A stretch of DNA of 64,000 nt from Venturia oleaginea (GCA_013176395.1 JABMLP010000021.1:992001-1056000); one strand, 5' to 3'; shown: positions 22,376 to 34,529, numbered from the stretch's first letter. Numbers and translations are program-made. The notes: generated from the letters alone by a model not told the origin.

Positions 22376-23426
22376 TACATGGGGATATTGATATTTTGGC
22401 TTGGATTATGGGGAGTGAGAAACCGCAGGATCCGAGTTGTGAAGGTTGGTGTTGGGCTGGAGATGGCTTAGGTGAGTAAGTAGACCAACTCTAGTCCTGA
22501 AGGAAACACCCATTTAGAAGACACCCAGAAATCACACTTTCGGCTGGTTCCTTCTCCTATTGATAGGTCGACTCATCATTTCAGTTTCACTCCCAACTGT
22601 TGAAACCCATGCGATGTAGTGTTCATCAAACCCTCTCTTAACTTGGTGTTGGTATCAAACTCGACAAAATCGTGGCGGTATTTCTCCTTCAAGAGCTAGA
22701 AGCTCATCGATATCACCATCGTTTTTCAGCGGCTTTTTTCATATCGAATTGTTTAGGCGGTACGGAATTGATAAAACCGATGGGCAGCCGTACGTGACAA
22801 GTGTTCAGTTCCATTCCATCCTTTGGTTCCGTCTCTTTCAAGCAGCTTCTTGGTATTCTGCAGACTGCGCGCTCGTATACATTGTACAGTTCCGACTAGA
22901 TCCGGGCCAACGATTGAGGAATCGATTGATTGATTGATTGATTTTATCCTACTCGGTTGCAGCCGCTTAATCACGCAGCTATGTCCGGTTAGGAGGACTT
23001 CATCAGACAGCCGACACGTGATAGATTATATAATCCACCGCGCCCCACTTCGCCCCGTTCACTGAAACAAGACCAGCTGTCCCCTCCGTCCTCCCTCTTT
23101 TCCCTTAACCAGTATCTCCAAATGCCCGCTGGCTCTTGTAGATACTGGTTATTCTGCTAGTATATCTGTGCTATGTAGACTCAAGAGGCAATGCCTCGTG
23201 TTTCGCTATCCTTCTACCTACAGTCTCCCTCTAATGCTCAGCTTGTCTATCTATTTCGCCTTATCCCTCAAGGCCAATGGGTTCCCTAAGTATGTTTCTG
23301 CTTGTGAAAGTTGCCTTGCACCAGATTCCTATGCGGCGGTGTATTTGGTTGTGTGATGCTGGAGACAATAGTAACCATCGTAGTCGCGATTTCGCTGCTT
23401 GGGTGTGATACTCCGGGTATGCCCGT
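22376..23426. other. Intergenic sequence with a GATT microsatellite
   Basis: No supportable gene. A (GATT)n run of about five units sits at about 22922-22943. A few short hydrophobic frames on the plus strand near 23168-23356 show no family features. Confidence 0.4.
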
Positions 23427-24143
23427 GGACGAGGCTGTCTGGTAGCTGCCGTATTGTATGGCGCCGATCGTGCTATAGACCTGCCGTCTTATAGTCGGAG
23501 CCTATCTGCTGCTAGTCGCTCTCCCTACTTGCTATATCGCGCTCCTACTCTTGCCAATGCCATAACTGGGACGCAACAGTCTGGGGAGAGGCTCAAGGCT
23601 ACGTCTGCTGGCTTGTAGGGAGGGGATTTGCCGCCAATAAGCTCCTTCTATACGTCCTTACTGCTTACTGTGTTGCGCACCTACTCTTGCCAATGCCATA
23701 ACTGGGACGCAACAGTTTGGGGAGAGGCTCAAGGCTCTGGACATCAGCTTGCAGCAGGACGGTTTGCGGAGACGATAGTAGATGAGGTTCTCTAGCAGCT
23801 GCCGTATCGTGTCGCACCGATTGTGTTGTAGACCTGTCGTCTTATAGTCGGAGCCTATCTGCTGCTAGTCGCTCTCCCTGCTTGCTATATCGCGCACCTA
23901 CTCTTGCCAATGCCATAACTGGGACGCAACAGTCTGGGGAGAGGCTCAAGGCTACGTCTGCTAGCTTACAGGGAGGGGATTTGCCGCCAATAGGCTCCTT
24001 CTATGCGTCCTTACTACTTACTGTGTCGCGCACCTACTCTTGCCAATGCCATAACTGGGAGGCAACAGTTTGGGGAGAGGCTCAAGGCTCTGGGCAACAG
24101 CTTGTAGCAGGACGGTTTGCCAAGACGTTGGGAGAGGTTGTCT
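23427..24143. repeat. 353-bp tandem duplication with internal 136-bp subrepeat
   Basis: The block starting CCTACTCTTGCCAATGCC occurs at 23544, 23680, 23897 and 24033. Spacings are 136, 217 and 136 bp, so a 353-bp unit carrying two related sub-blocks is present twice. The copies differ by scattered substitutions. Translated, the block gives NWDATVWGEAQG-like peptides with stops between them, suggesting a relic of a repeated coding sequence. Confidence 0.85.
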
Positions 24144-25007
24144 AGTCGTTGCAGTGGTGTGTGGTGCCGATTGTTGCGCACCGGGCGTCTGGTGTTTGAG
24201 TTGTGTTGAAGGTATTGCCGTTCTAGCAGTGACTCGTCGACTCGGAGCGTTGCAGTGTCATCTGGGGTGATGGACTAGCCGGGAGATAGTGACTAGATGG
24301 TTGCTGTTGTCTTTGGTGGACGCATCGTTCGTGTAGCTTGCTCATGTATTCGTCTGCTTGCTCTGCCGTGGCCGCGACGGCGACTCTAGAGATATCTCAT
24401 CGACGCTGAAGGACGCGCGATGGCCTCTAGAGGCCGGAGCGGCCACTGGCAGAGGTGTTTTGATGATCCTTAGATGATACTTCTGTAAATTCCAAAAATT
24501 GAGTTCTCGCTGTGTGTGCTGTTTTTTCCGATTGAGGAATCACCAACCCTGTTCACTATATAAAATGTGTGGAGGCATGTCACGAGAACCTACAATTACT
24601 ATGTACGTCTTTTGGCACGGACACCGTAGTAATTTACTATGCGGAGGTGAAGACGTTAAATTGACCGAACTTCGACAGCGCGGATTAACTTGATGACGTA
24701 GAACCTCGTTTCTTCAAAGGAATATACAAGCTCTGTAACACCGGGCAATCTGATTGTTGGATTAAGAGTATGGAGGTGAGTCTTGCTTACGAAGTTCTGT
24801 GTGGAGGCTGGGCTTCAAAGCCTTTCCTCGGATTCAGATATCCGCTGGAAGAAAATCCCCAGCCAGGCTCACATATATAGCCAAACGAACTTGGTCATAC
24901 TTTATGGTCATTCAAATTCCTCAGCATCACCTACTCTCCACTCTAAGTCCTGATACATCCCCAGCCTCCTCTTCGCTACTTACCGACATCCAATCAATAC
25001 AGCCAGC
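24144..25007. other. Upstream region of the small secreted-protein gene
   Basis: No gene supported. A TATA-like CATATATAG lies near 24871 about 135 bp before the secreted-protein start codon. A short frame (24499-24693) is not convincing. Confidence 0.4.
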
Positions 25008-25277
25008 ATGAAGCTTTCTCTCGCCTCTATTGCCACTCTCGCCGTGCTATTGACTCCCGTCTCCTGCGCTACTGGTAACTGCAGTGCGAAGGACCAGACT
25101 TGCACCATCTCAGGCCAAATCATACCACCCCCATGCGCTAGGGTACGTGGACCTGATTCTTACTTGGAGCGCCTTGCTTACTTATGATGTAATCAGAATT
25201 CTCCATGCAAAGCGTATGGCAATAGATGCTCGTGGAACCAAGGTGACGCATCCGCAAAATGCGACGGGGTTAATTAA
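25008..25277 (+). CDS. Small cysteine-rich secreted protein
   Basis: Two exons (25008-25142 and 25197-25277) separated by a 54-nt intron with a GTACGT donor and AATCAG acceptor give a 71-residue protein. It starts MKLSLASIATLAVLLTPVSC, a clear signal peptide. The mature part has six cysteines (in GNCSAK, QTCTIS, PPCARN, SPCKAY, NRCSWN and AKCDG), enough for three disulfides. No family is recognised. Size, secretion signal, even cysteine number and location beside repeats fit a candidate effector or antimicrobial peptide; that role is inference. The frame without splicing stops within the intron, which supports the splice. Confidence 0.72.
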
Positions 25278-26761
25278 GGTTTAAACTAATGTGTTGGCAC
25301 ATACTCAATGGAGTTGCAAGATCAGATCGTTGACGGAATGATGGATGGCTTAGAGGACGAATTCTGTTGATTCAACTGGCCGAAGCGCTCATGGAAAGAT
25401 TTAGGATCAGCTGGGCACGGGATATCGAATTTGAAACATACTATTTATCGGTGGCAGCATCGTGACTATGTGTTGTATCCGAGAGGTGTTGTGTTTGACA
25501 TCTTTTGAAGTGCGTATCACTCTCTGATAGAATCTACAAAATGTCAAATCAGTCGCGCATTCTCGCAATCATTACTTGGTGAGGACCTTCATACCATTTA
25601 AGCTCCTCATTTGCATACCCGGCGCCGGTTCATCGAAGAGATACAGCCAACAGATCTCGGCAACGAAAACATCCACTTTGACACTCCGACCGACTCATCT
25701 TTGATTGTTTGACAGGATGAGAGTGAGCAGCATTCTCACTTGGCCCAGAAATGCTCACTCATATTTCTGTTAGTCTGACTTTGCCCAATAATGGGGACGT
25801 TTGAGCATTTGAAGTTTGCAGTATATTGATAACAGTGTGAACGAGATTGAGTGCCGAAAGGGAACCGCCAGCGTTGAACCCGATGCCAACTGACATGTTG
25901 CGGCTGATAAACAGCTATTAAGTGAGTGTAGCAGTGCATGAGAATGGTTTTCAGTGGCTGAACAGCTATTTTATGCTTCGCCACCACAAGAAGCAGCCCT
26001 TATTTGGAGCTGTGATCTGGGTCTGCCTGATACTGACAGGTCAAGGGTGAGATACTCCATCCTTTCGTCCCGGTGATAAGGATGCGAACGTATGAAGAGA
26101 CAGTAAAGAGTGATAGTGCGCTACTGTTCGTGTTAGAGGATAGAGATAGGAGGGAGGCCTCACGATTCAGCACAGCCTCCTCATTGACATCCCTCGTTCG
26201 TGTATTTAAGTATCTTCAAGATTATTGTACTTGTTCACGAAGCGTTCTTCAAGTACTTAATATACTATTTCCTCTACCGTAGGAGACAAGCAAATTCCCG
26301 TATTTCCAAATATCCCGCTCAAAACAGCTTCCAAACTCCTCCCGACAAGATTCGCGCAAAACAATCGAACACAACCTCGAGGGAAAGATTTAAAATACCA
26401 AACTCAACCCCTCCAGACATGCGAATGTTCAACAGGCTCCATCCAAGAACTAAACATACTATCTATTCTCCTCCTGACAAATTTTGAGGGCAACTGCACT
26501 GCAAAGAAGCCCTATGTATTCTCCAGAGCTTGAAAAGGATCATGCGTTCAACTCAAAGTATTCACTACTAGGATCGCTCTCAAAGACAGATCTCCAGACT
26601 CCATTGTTCCGTAGGCTACAAATTCCCAATTCGCCATCGCTCTTTATGATATCAAAGCAAGACACCAGGAACGCCTCCCAAAGATTATACAGCGCCGGCA
26701 TCTCCAAAAAGCCCATTGATTAAAACATAAAATACCTAATCCTATCCACACAACGTCCCAT
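25278..26761. other. Intergenic region
   Basis: No gene supported. Plus-strand frames at 26200-26720 look like untranslated or decayed sequence with a recurrent CTCC-GACA phrase. The right end is the 3' flank of the CDC50 gene. Confidence 0.4.
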
Positions 26762-28297
26762 CTACGCATTCGACTCACCCGGTCTTACACTTCTACCCGT
26801 CGTCGTCGCAGTAGTGGGCGCTTCATTGTTCCAAGATAGATAGGTGTGGTCACCCAATTTCCTCGGCTTGATGAGATGTGTCGCAGTGAACAAAGCACCC
26901 AGAAGAATGCAAAGTCCACCAACAACAATGTAAGCTATACCAAGAAAAGGGTTCTTGCCGCCCATGACTGTGCGTGTCGAGATAAGCATCTCCTTGGTTC
27001 CGCTGTATCCAAGAGTGTCAAATTCTAGGACAAACGGTTAGCAAGTTCTCTTGAGGTTGGTGTTATTAGATAGAAACGAACCAGCCCAAATGTCGACCTG
27101 ATATCTTCCTCTGCTCATAATCTGGGACTTATCATCCTGTCGCAGAGCCAACTTGCTGAAAGTTGGCAGACCTGCGGTTCTCATCCAGACCTGGAAAGCC
27201 TCATCGTCGTGCAAGTCTGGCAAAGGGTAGGAGGAGTTGTACTCGTTGCCATACTTCCTGCGCCAGTTTGGAGGTGGGACTACGTCTGCCGGTTGGTATT
27301 TGGTCTCCTTGTACAAGTCCTTGTCTGAGCTCCATGCGATTCCCTTGTTCGTCATTGTATAATTGGTAGCGTTGCCGCCGCCTGCGGGATTCAAGTACAT
27401 CGGTTGATGCAAGGTGTCGTTGAAAATGGAATTGGCGATGAGGCCGCACGGGTAATACGGTCTGCCATTTGCCAAATCATCTGTAGCGAGGGGTGAACAA
27501 TCGCCAGAAGTGATCTGGCTTGAGGTCCGCGCCTCGCCATTGAGCTGCTGCTGATCGAAAGATTTAACGTAACGGCGGTGGTTTTGAAAGAAGTTCGATA
27601 GTCGGTAGTACATGAGGATGGGGGGCGTCAGGTCATTTTCGATATCGAACTGCAAGGAGCAGACATCGGTCATCAAAGTAACTGGCGGGTTTTCATACGT
27701 CACATTCCTGTAACTTCTTGACCATTCCGGATTCCTCTTTCCTCTCATGTCATTCGATTTGAATGACTTGGACCATTTGTTTCCAGGTATCTCTAAGAAA
27801 GTATTGTTTGGCGCAAGCCTGGTGCATTGGGAGTAATCGATGGATATCTCCTGGACCTGTACACATGTGCCTCGTCAGCCTCCGCCATTCCGTGTAATGC
27901 TGCGCAACTCACACTTGAGCTCGCCCATAACAACAGTCCACCTATCGGCGCAAATATAATTCCGACTACGAAGAAGAGAGGCAGGACGGTCTTAGGGGTG
28001 AGGATGGGTCTGTGGGAGGCGCTATGTCAGCAAGAGGCATGAGGCAGTCAGAGTGTCGGGCTTGGACATACTGCCATGCTTTCAGTCGCTGTTGTCGAAA
28101 TGCAGTATCTAAGAGTCGATCAGTATACAAATCGCATCGTCCGAATCCTCTTCTGGTCTACAAGAGAAGCCCGACTCTTGTCGTGGTAATAATAACATAC
28201 TGGCAGGGCGCCGACTCTTGACCTTCTTCTTCTTGTCGGTGTTGGGGTCCTGGCTGGAGATGGAGTCAGTGTGAGTGACCTGCTCTGTTTGAGACAT
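26762..28297 (-). CDS. CDC50: CDC50/LEM3-family P4-ATPase flippase subunit
   Basis: CDC50 proteins are obligate partners of P4-ATPases that flip phospholipids in Golgi, endosomal and plasma membranes. The protein starts [16 protein letters not shown], then a basic stretch ([11 protein letters not shown]) and [11 protein letters not shown]. The first membrane segment is [20 protein letters not shown]. The long extracytoplasmic domain carries [49 protein letters not shown] and IAWSSDKD, all family motifs, with several N-glycosylation sites. The second membrane segment is [20 protein letters not shown], followed by [10 protein letters not shown] near the end. About four introns lie in the 5' half and one near 27030-27080. 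Which paralogue (CDC50, LEM3 or CRF1 type) is not decided. Confidence 0.92.
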
Positions 28298-28494
28298 TGT
28301 TTATGGTGGTGGTTGGGAGTTGAGTGTATTGGGGCGTAAGTAGGAGGTCGACAACTGTTACTCCATCCGTCAGGGTCCGCCGCGTATGAAACTGGATACT
28401 GGAATCCTTGGACATGCCGCTAATGTATACTACGCCACGGCCAGCCACAACTGATCTGTGTAATAACTAACAACAACATTATTTGCTATACACA

Positions 28495-29152
28495 ATGACT
28501 GAATATGCCATAGACAGACGCGTGTACGAAGAGCTGGACCGGTATCCTTGGGACCAAGATACCGAGTTCCAAGGAGGTCTCACTGCTATACTAGGGAATG
28601 ATCCACCACCAGAACAAGCCGATGAACTAACATTGCGCGCAAGATGCTTCTATTACCAGAGGTTGGTTGATGACTTGGGTGCATAAACTGTATGCTCCCA
28701 TTGCTGATCAGCAGCTTAGGAAATTCAACAAGGCCGTGGACTTCGACGCCTACAAATCACATCTCCAGGCGCAACAACAATCACAAGCCTCTGATCCACC
28801 CGCCCATCATACTTCCTCTGAGTCTGCGACCATTCCTGCTAGATCGAATCCGTTCCCAGAGCCTACCTCGTTGCCGGCATGGACCGCTCTAGCAGCTACA
28901 GATCCTCCACCCGTCACATCGTCACAAGTTCCCGAGGGACCGAAGCTCAACTACCAGGAAATAGTAGACCTGATACAGGCAGGGAAGCCCATACCAGGCA
29001 TCAAGGAAATTCCGGACACTGTTCTTGCCGGACAAGGCACTTCTGCCACTCAGAGTCGAAGGGCCAAGCCATGGGAGAGAGAGGGGCCTGCGAATGGGAA
29101 TCTGGAGCTGCTCGCCGGTGCAATCAAGGCCGGCAAGTTCATGGATGCTTGA
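28495..29152 (+). CDS. KPWE-motif protein, possibly peroxisome-related
   Basis: The N-terminal exon encodes YAIDRRVYEELDRYPWDQD and LTLRARCFYYQR; after a 50-60 nt intron (donor near 28670, acceptor 28712-28720) it continues LRKFNKAVDFDAYKSHL. A Pro/Ser-rich linker follows. The C-terminal part, LNYQEIVDLIQAGKPIPGIK followed by EIPDTVL and then KPWE, matches the KPWE domain found in fungal proteins related to peroxisomal Pex14-type factors. About 200 residues. The start is the ATG at 28495. Molecular function is not established; the peroxisome link is family-based inference. Confidence 0.75.
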
Positions 29153-29947
29153 ATGATGTACTATGTGGATGTACGAGAATGATTGAATGAGTCGCAAGAT
29201 TATGTTGCAGATACCCACAGGAGATCTTCACGATATTCAGGGCAGTAGAAAGTTACAAGCTGCTGGCATGGGAAGAGAATCGGCCAAAGCCGGGATAATA
29301 AGGTATGCTCAAATAGCTATTCTTCTAGAGAGTGAATAGGTATACTCAGAGTTCTCAGTCTCCTCCTCTCCCATCCACTAGACTTCGTTTCCTTCGTTTC
29401 CTTCGCCACAATTTTAATAGTTGAAGCTTTCTCCCACCTGCTTTCCTCCGTTTCCAGATAAATTCTTGAAAGCGATGCCGCTCATTCCGGATCACCCTCT
29501 GCCTTCTCTCTGTATTCCCCGGACAAAAATTTGATCGCTAAAACTCTCTCCCTCATTCTCCCAATCATCTTCTTATCAACAATTGACGCGTTCTCCGCCG
29601 TCTCTCCCTTGGCCTTCTCCACATTCTTTCTCGCCCTTCTCTGCAGGATCATTTCAGAGATAGCTATGCGCAGTTACAAAAAGATAAATTTATGTACATA
29701 CCTTTGCCGCACAATCTCGACTAGTGCTGATTCACCTACCCATCCCTATCTCATTCAAAGCAAAAGGCTGATCCACACAGAGTATGAAAGTAAAATCGTG
29801 AAGCTGAACATTACGGTTTTGGAATATTGAGAATGTTGAGGATTGTGGAAAGAAAGGGGCAAAGTACAGATTTGGCCGAATAAGGTAAGAGACTGTTGAG
29901 ACCAATTCAATACGGCTTCGTTGAATCATGCTTGTCTAGTTTTTGGG
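29153..29947. other. Intergenic AT-rich region
   Basis: No gene supported. Pyrimidine-rich on the plus strand between 29340 and 29660, with repeated TTTCCTTCG phrases near 29390. Confidence 0.4.
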
Positions 29948-30399
29948 GATTTCTGATCCGGAATTTCGTTTCCCTTTCTTCGTGAGAGAAAGAGTCAAAA
30001 AAACTGGATAGTGAGGATTTTTGAGCCGTGTATTTTCAAGTCCTACTGGTGGACATTATATCACGCCAAGGTAATTACGATACCGCGAACACCAAAATCT
30101 CGAGATCTTAAAAATGCATCACACATCGAGCGATTCTTGATGGAATTGACTCAATAATAGCTAAATTATCGCGAGGATATAGACCTTCTTTCGTAGTGTT
30201 GGATACTTTCTCAAAGTTATTAGGGTGGCTTATAAATTAAGTAAGATATCATAATTACTAAGGGATGATAGAGCATTTAATAGTAGGACTTTGCCAAAAC
30301 AGCCGTGCATTTTTCTCACTATTCAATTTTTTTGGCGCTTTCTCTTACGAGAAAGCGATAGACTTCTGACGACATATTGCTATCCGAATTCCAGAAATC
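29948..30399. mobile_element. MITE-like element with ~75-bp terminal inverted repeats
   Basis: The left end reads GATTTCTG, then a CTTTC-TTCGTGAGAGAAAG hairpin, then CAAAAAAACTGGATAGTGAG. The right end read from the minus strand gives GATTTCTG, then a CGCTTTCTCGTAAGAGAAAGCG-type hairpin, then CAAAAAAATTGAATAGTGAG. The two ends match over about 75 bp, so the 450-bp segment is a small non-coding inverted-repeat element. Each terminal repeat contains its own small palindrome. The interior is AT-rich with no open frame. Target duplication not resolved. Confidence 0.7.
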
Positions 30400-31427
30400 T
30401 GACAATCTGTAGCACAAAGACTTGCGGACACAAGTCTAGACCACCGAAACCAAGCGCACTTCACGAAGAAAGCGTTTCGCAACCTGGAAGTGTTTATAAG
30501 GCAGGAGAGTTTCTTATACCACTTAATCTGGACACTCTCAGTTCGGTAAGAGTATAGCTATCCGTATCACCCTCCTTTTACGACTACAACGTCGTTCACG
30601 CCTTTCCCTTAAACGACGTATTATTTATGGCGATGAAGATATATATGCTGATGACGTGTCGGAAATTCCTATCTTGACAATGATCAAAAGCCAATTTCAG
30701 AGTGATTTAGGTCACATACCGGAAAATAGGACAAGAATACCATAAGGCCATGACTGGTCGCCTCTTACATATTCATTTCACACGCAGCTACAAGGTACAA
30801 GGTATTCCTAGAAGTTTCCAAATCATATGTAAAAATCCCGAGATTCCTATTTTTCTCTTTCCCGCCAACAATCTACACCTTGATAAACCAAAATCCCAGA
30901 ACCATTCCTGTTACCATGAATGTCAGAGAGGCGAAGCCCTTATATACCCTTGTAGAATCCTTCCTTCACTACCTATGAAAGCCGTCAGTTTAGTCTCAAG
31001 GTGTCGCTCTTGTTATACTGTCGAGTTGTCATGATGTGGGCTTGTTAAGGCTAGAATTGCATCGAGGGCGCATTAAGTTTGACGAAAAATGGGACGAAGA
31101 AGACATGGAGGGAGAATCGGACAATCGTTCTACTAGACCCTTTATTGATCGTAGATTGCTCACTTGGTCCCAATGGTGGCACGTATGTTAGACAAGGATA
31201 TGGTCGTTCTGATTATGGGCCACAATTAACTTTGGGATTTGGACAGCAGTTTTGGCAGACTTAGAAACTGTTTAAGCTCCGCTACTCCATAGGCAATGAA
31301 TAAGAGCATGTGAAATGCTCGGAAAATGCCAAAACTACAATTGTTTTACATTTCTTTGCATAAACCAAATTCCCGTAAGATTATATCCCACTTTCGCTAT
31401 AGCCTCCCGGAATTTTTCCATGCGTTC
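30400..31427. other. Intergenic region with a possible coding relic
   Basis: A 60-codon frame at about 31000-31180 (FDEKWDEEDMEGESDNRSTR, then LLTWSQWW) looks protein-like but has no start and ends in a stop; it may be a relic. Nothing else is supported. Confidence 0.3.
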
Positions 31428-32365
31428 CTAAAACTCAGTGTCGCTGTCCTCTGAGACAGTCAGGATACGTCCCCGCACAGACTCAGGGGCCCATTCAGCT
31501 CGTCGAATGGTCACCCCAGTGACTGCACAAACAAAATCCTCCCCCAGACGTCTCGTACTGCCTGGCCAGGTCATCTTGCTCCCATTAGCGCCGATGTCAG
31601 CTTCAAAAATCTCCATCGTAAGGACCCTATCGTATGATTTGTCGTAGTATATGTCGGGCAGGCCATGCCGCTCGTCGTAGAGATACCTGACAGTATCAAT
31701 CTTGCCATAGTCCAAAAGCTCGCACATTTCTCTTGGTACGTTGCCAGCATAGAAATCTTTCTCCTCAAAAGGAACCTATACGGCCACCTCTCTCAAATTT
31801 GGCAAGCGTATGAGAGAAAGTGCCTCGCGAGAAAATTCTGGGTGATTTCCGCCCCAGGTATCACAGTTGGGCTTGTCATCCACGAAAAGGCATTCGGAGC
31901 CAATGACAACAGACCGAATGGCAGATCGAATTGGTTTCATGTGACCATTCAATAATTTAGATTGGCCATCAAAGATGAAGCGACTGGATGCGAATTCTTT
32001 GAGGACGGCATGGTCGGGCGAGACCTTAGAACAGAGCGTCAGTCCTTTCAAGGCCCTGCAAGCTTCGTCGGAAGGCCCAGATTTGCTCATGGTGAGTACT
32101 GCAGTGCCAAGCTCTCGACAGATGTCCTTGCAGGTGAGCCTGAGATTTGCGATATTGGGATTTCCGGATGTAGAACCGCATGTCACCATAGCTTGATAGC
32201 CGTCCTCCCCGTATAGTACCACTTTCTATATGTGCTTGTGTTCGAGTTCTCTTGGTTTAACGGATTGAACAGCATGTCTACGAGGGTGAAGGTTCCATAG
32301 GTTTCAATGGCATAGCCGTATATCTTGACGCGTAATTCTGCCGGAAGATCAAGCAGTCTACTTCT
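31428..32365 (-). pseudogene. F-box-like (LPAELR type) protein, disrupted
   Basis: Near 32345 the minus strand reads LLDLPAELRVKIYGYAIETY, typical of the F-box-like start of a large fungal family. That frame ends after about 60 codons at a TGA, while a neighbouring frame carries on from about 32222 (NLRLTCKDICRELG onward) to NLREVAV. There a TAG (about 31779) interrupts before VPFEEKDFYAGNVPRE, and the frame then runs to a stop at 31428. No GT-AG pair repairs either break convincingly, and no start codon precedes LLDLPAE. One frameshift plus one nonsense codon make a pseudogene the best reading. Confidence 0.6.
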
Positions 32366-33597
32366 AAGTTAACAATTCGTTCAAGTTTTAAGTGAACATG
32401 GTTAATGACCGTGATGAAGCTGCCATTGCCAATGAGGACCAGAATTTGATGCGTGGGTGCTGTTGACGGTATTCAATAGCGACGTGACGCGACGAGGTTT
32501 CGTACGTATAAAGCCTCCCATATGAGGCTAGGCTACTTTCAGCCTAGTGACGCCTTACCTATTCATCCCGAGGCCACCTCCACACGCTTGCATTCCCCCT
32601 GATTATCATAAACTCGCACAACTAATGAGGAAAACCTACCTCGGCTATTTCCATGTTGGTTGGGACTTGCTCATACCGTACTCCCCAAGTAGCAAGCTTT
32701 TGGCGAGAACTGCTTTTCAACAATAGAAGTTTGTTGAGTATCAAATGGGTATATATTATCTCTATGTCAAAGGTAGTGGCATAGAGGTCCTCTTTTGGCT
32801 CAATGGTGAAATTCAACAAAGTTCCTTCTTCAGCCTTATTCAGATTTTCTCGGATTCCCTATCTTTTCTCTTCTATGCCCTTTCTTCCAAGTCCAAATGA
32901 CGACTTGCTGAGTTACAATCGGGCTTAAATCCATAAGATCGTCAAGAAGACATTGTCTAGGAGCTGGGATAGTGACACCTTGAGCTCGAGAGTTTCCAGT
33001 CTACACGAAGTGATATGGGCAGATACGAGCAGTTTATCAAAAACAAGACTGAATTCTTAATCCACTTCGCATATGATGTGTTTAGGTTCCTCAGCACTAC
33101 TAAAGCACTCATGCTAAAACGGTGGAAGATTTGTACTCAACTGCAAGAGTGAACAATAGAAGCGTACCGACAATGCGTCGTTATTCTTCATAAACATTTC
33201 GTGAATCTTTGCTTTCCCGTAGAAACTCACAAGCAGTATAACAGTGCCTGCTCTCCTTTTAAAGACTTCTCCCCACAAGCAGGTCCTTGTCAAACGCTAC
33301 ACGCAGATAAGAAGCATACTCAGACTGATAGTAGAACAAAATACGATGCCAAACTACGAAGCTATCCAGATCGACCGCCCTCGGACCAATGAAGTCGGCC
33401 TCTCAGAAACAAAAAAAACACCATATATATACACAATCTTCTGTCACAACTTCTAGCATCCTTAAATGCTTCTCATTACCTCAATAAGAGCCCTAGTTCA
33501 TACCATCCGCCAAATCAAGAGTTGAAATATCAGAAGTGCAAGATATGAAGGAAGTTGAGAATATTGCATAGACAGCACTCACAAGCGCACACACAAC
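32366..33597. other. Intergenic AT-rich region
   Basis: No gene seen. Short frames on both strands have no recognisable features. Confidence 0.45.
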
Positions 33598-33775
33598 TCT
33601 TTGGAAGAAGAAGAGTTACATCAAGGAAGAGAGATGCGGTGAAACTGGACTACATTCAGATAGTTCCTGGCCAAAGCCTTTTCACATGTTGGAAGAAGAT
33701 GGATTGAGTTAAGGAAAAGAGATGCAGCAAAAGAAGCCAGCACGGCGATGTTTTCTGGCCAAAATGCTTTGGCCA
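33598..33775. repeat. Two-copy ~90-bp tandem repeat
   Basis: Each copy starts TTGGAAGAAGA, has AGAGATGC at about position 40, and ends with CTGGCCAAA. The two differ by many substitutions. It lies about 260 bp upstream of the next gene. Confidence 0.65.
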
Positions 33776-34032
33776 GGCATATACCCATACTTTGCTGCAC
33801 AAATATCCGTGATCAGTTTAGAGCTTAAAACTAGTTGATGATGATTCTTTTTCACACCACATAACACATCATAACAGTCATACCTCCGGGTAAGAAAGGT
33901 TACCTAAACTTGCCAGGGACATCGAGAGACCTTTACCGACCATCATCCGACCCCAAGCTCTTTCTCAACAGCATACTCACACCAATACCTCTACACTACA
34001 CTAAGACCATACAGACCATACAGATCACCAAC

Positions 34033-34529
34033 ATGTACAACCGCGCCAAATCCACCCTCACCAAAGGCCAATGCAAAGCCCTCCTCCAGTCGCTCACCCT
34101 CGCGACCCCAAAAGCCCTAATCCAAGCAATCAAAGACCACGCGGCAAAACTACCACCCTCCAGAACCGGACCCAAGCCCCTCCAAGCCAGCATGCATGAA
34201 AATCACCTCCTCATGTTCTGGCACGGAAAGAACATGATTCTCAACGTCCTAACCATGGATTCCAAGAATCGCCCCGTTCAGATGACATCAGCATACGAAA
34301 CCACGAATCTAAAACAGTTCGAGAATGACGAACAGGTAAGCAAGCCAGCCAAGTGAAGAACCATGATGTGCCAGTTCTGACGGTGCAGCAGGCTTTGGAG
34401 GTGTTCCTTGCTCACCCGGGAGTACTGAATCTTCTAACAACCTTGCGGGAACATGTGACCAGTTTGATCGAGGAGACCTTGCGAAAACATACAGCCAATT
34501 TAGTTGAGGACATGGAAGCGAGGGTGTGA
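34033..34529 (+). CDS. Small helical protein of unknown function
   Basis: Not recognised. Exon 1 (34033-34335) begins MYNRAKSTLTKGQCKALLQS and contains HLLMFWHGKNMILNVLTMD. A GTAAGC donor and GTGCAG acceptor define a 53-nt intron, and exon 2 (34389-34529) continues in phase with QALEVFLAHPGVLNLLTTLR and EETLRKHTANLVEDME to a stop. About 147 residues, basic N-terminus, probably mostly helical, no signal peptide or membrane segment. A related helical phrase (TTLQEHRASLVGKLDAQSL) occurs just downstream at about 34570-34620 and could be a further exon or a duplicated remnant. Confidence 0.5.

Noticed and set aside
24499..24693. Plus-strand 64-codon cysteine-containing frame
   Set aside because: No signal peptide, no conserved pattern, and no ATG at the start of the frame; likely chance.
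31000..31180. Protein-like 60-codon stretch (DEKWDEEDMEGES)
   Set aside because: No start, ends in a stop, no neighbours in frame; mentioned as a possible relic only.
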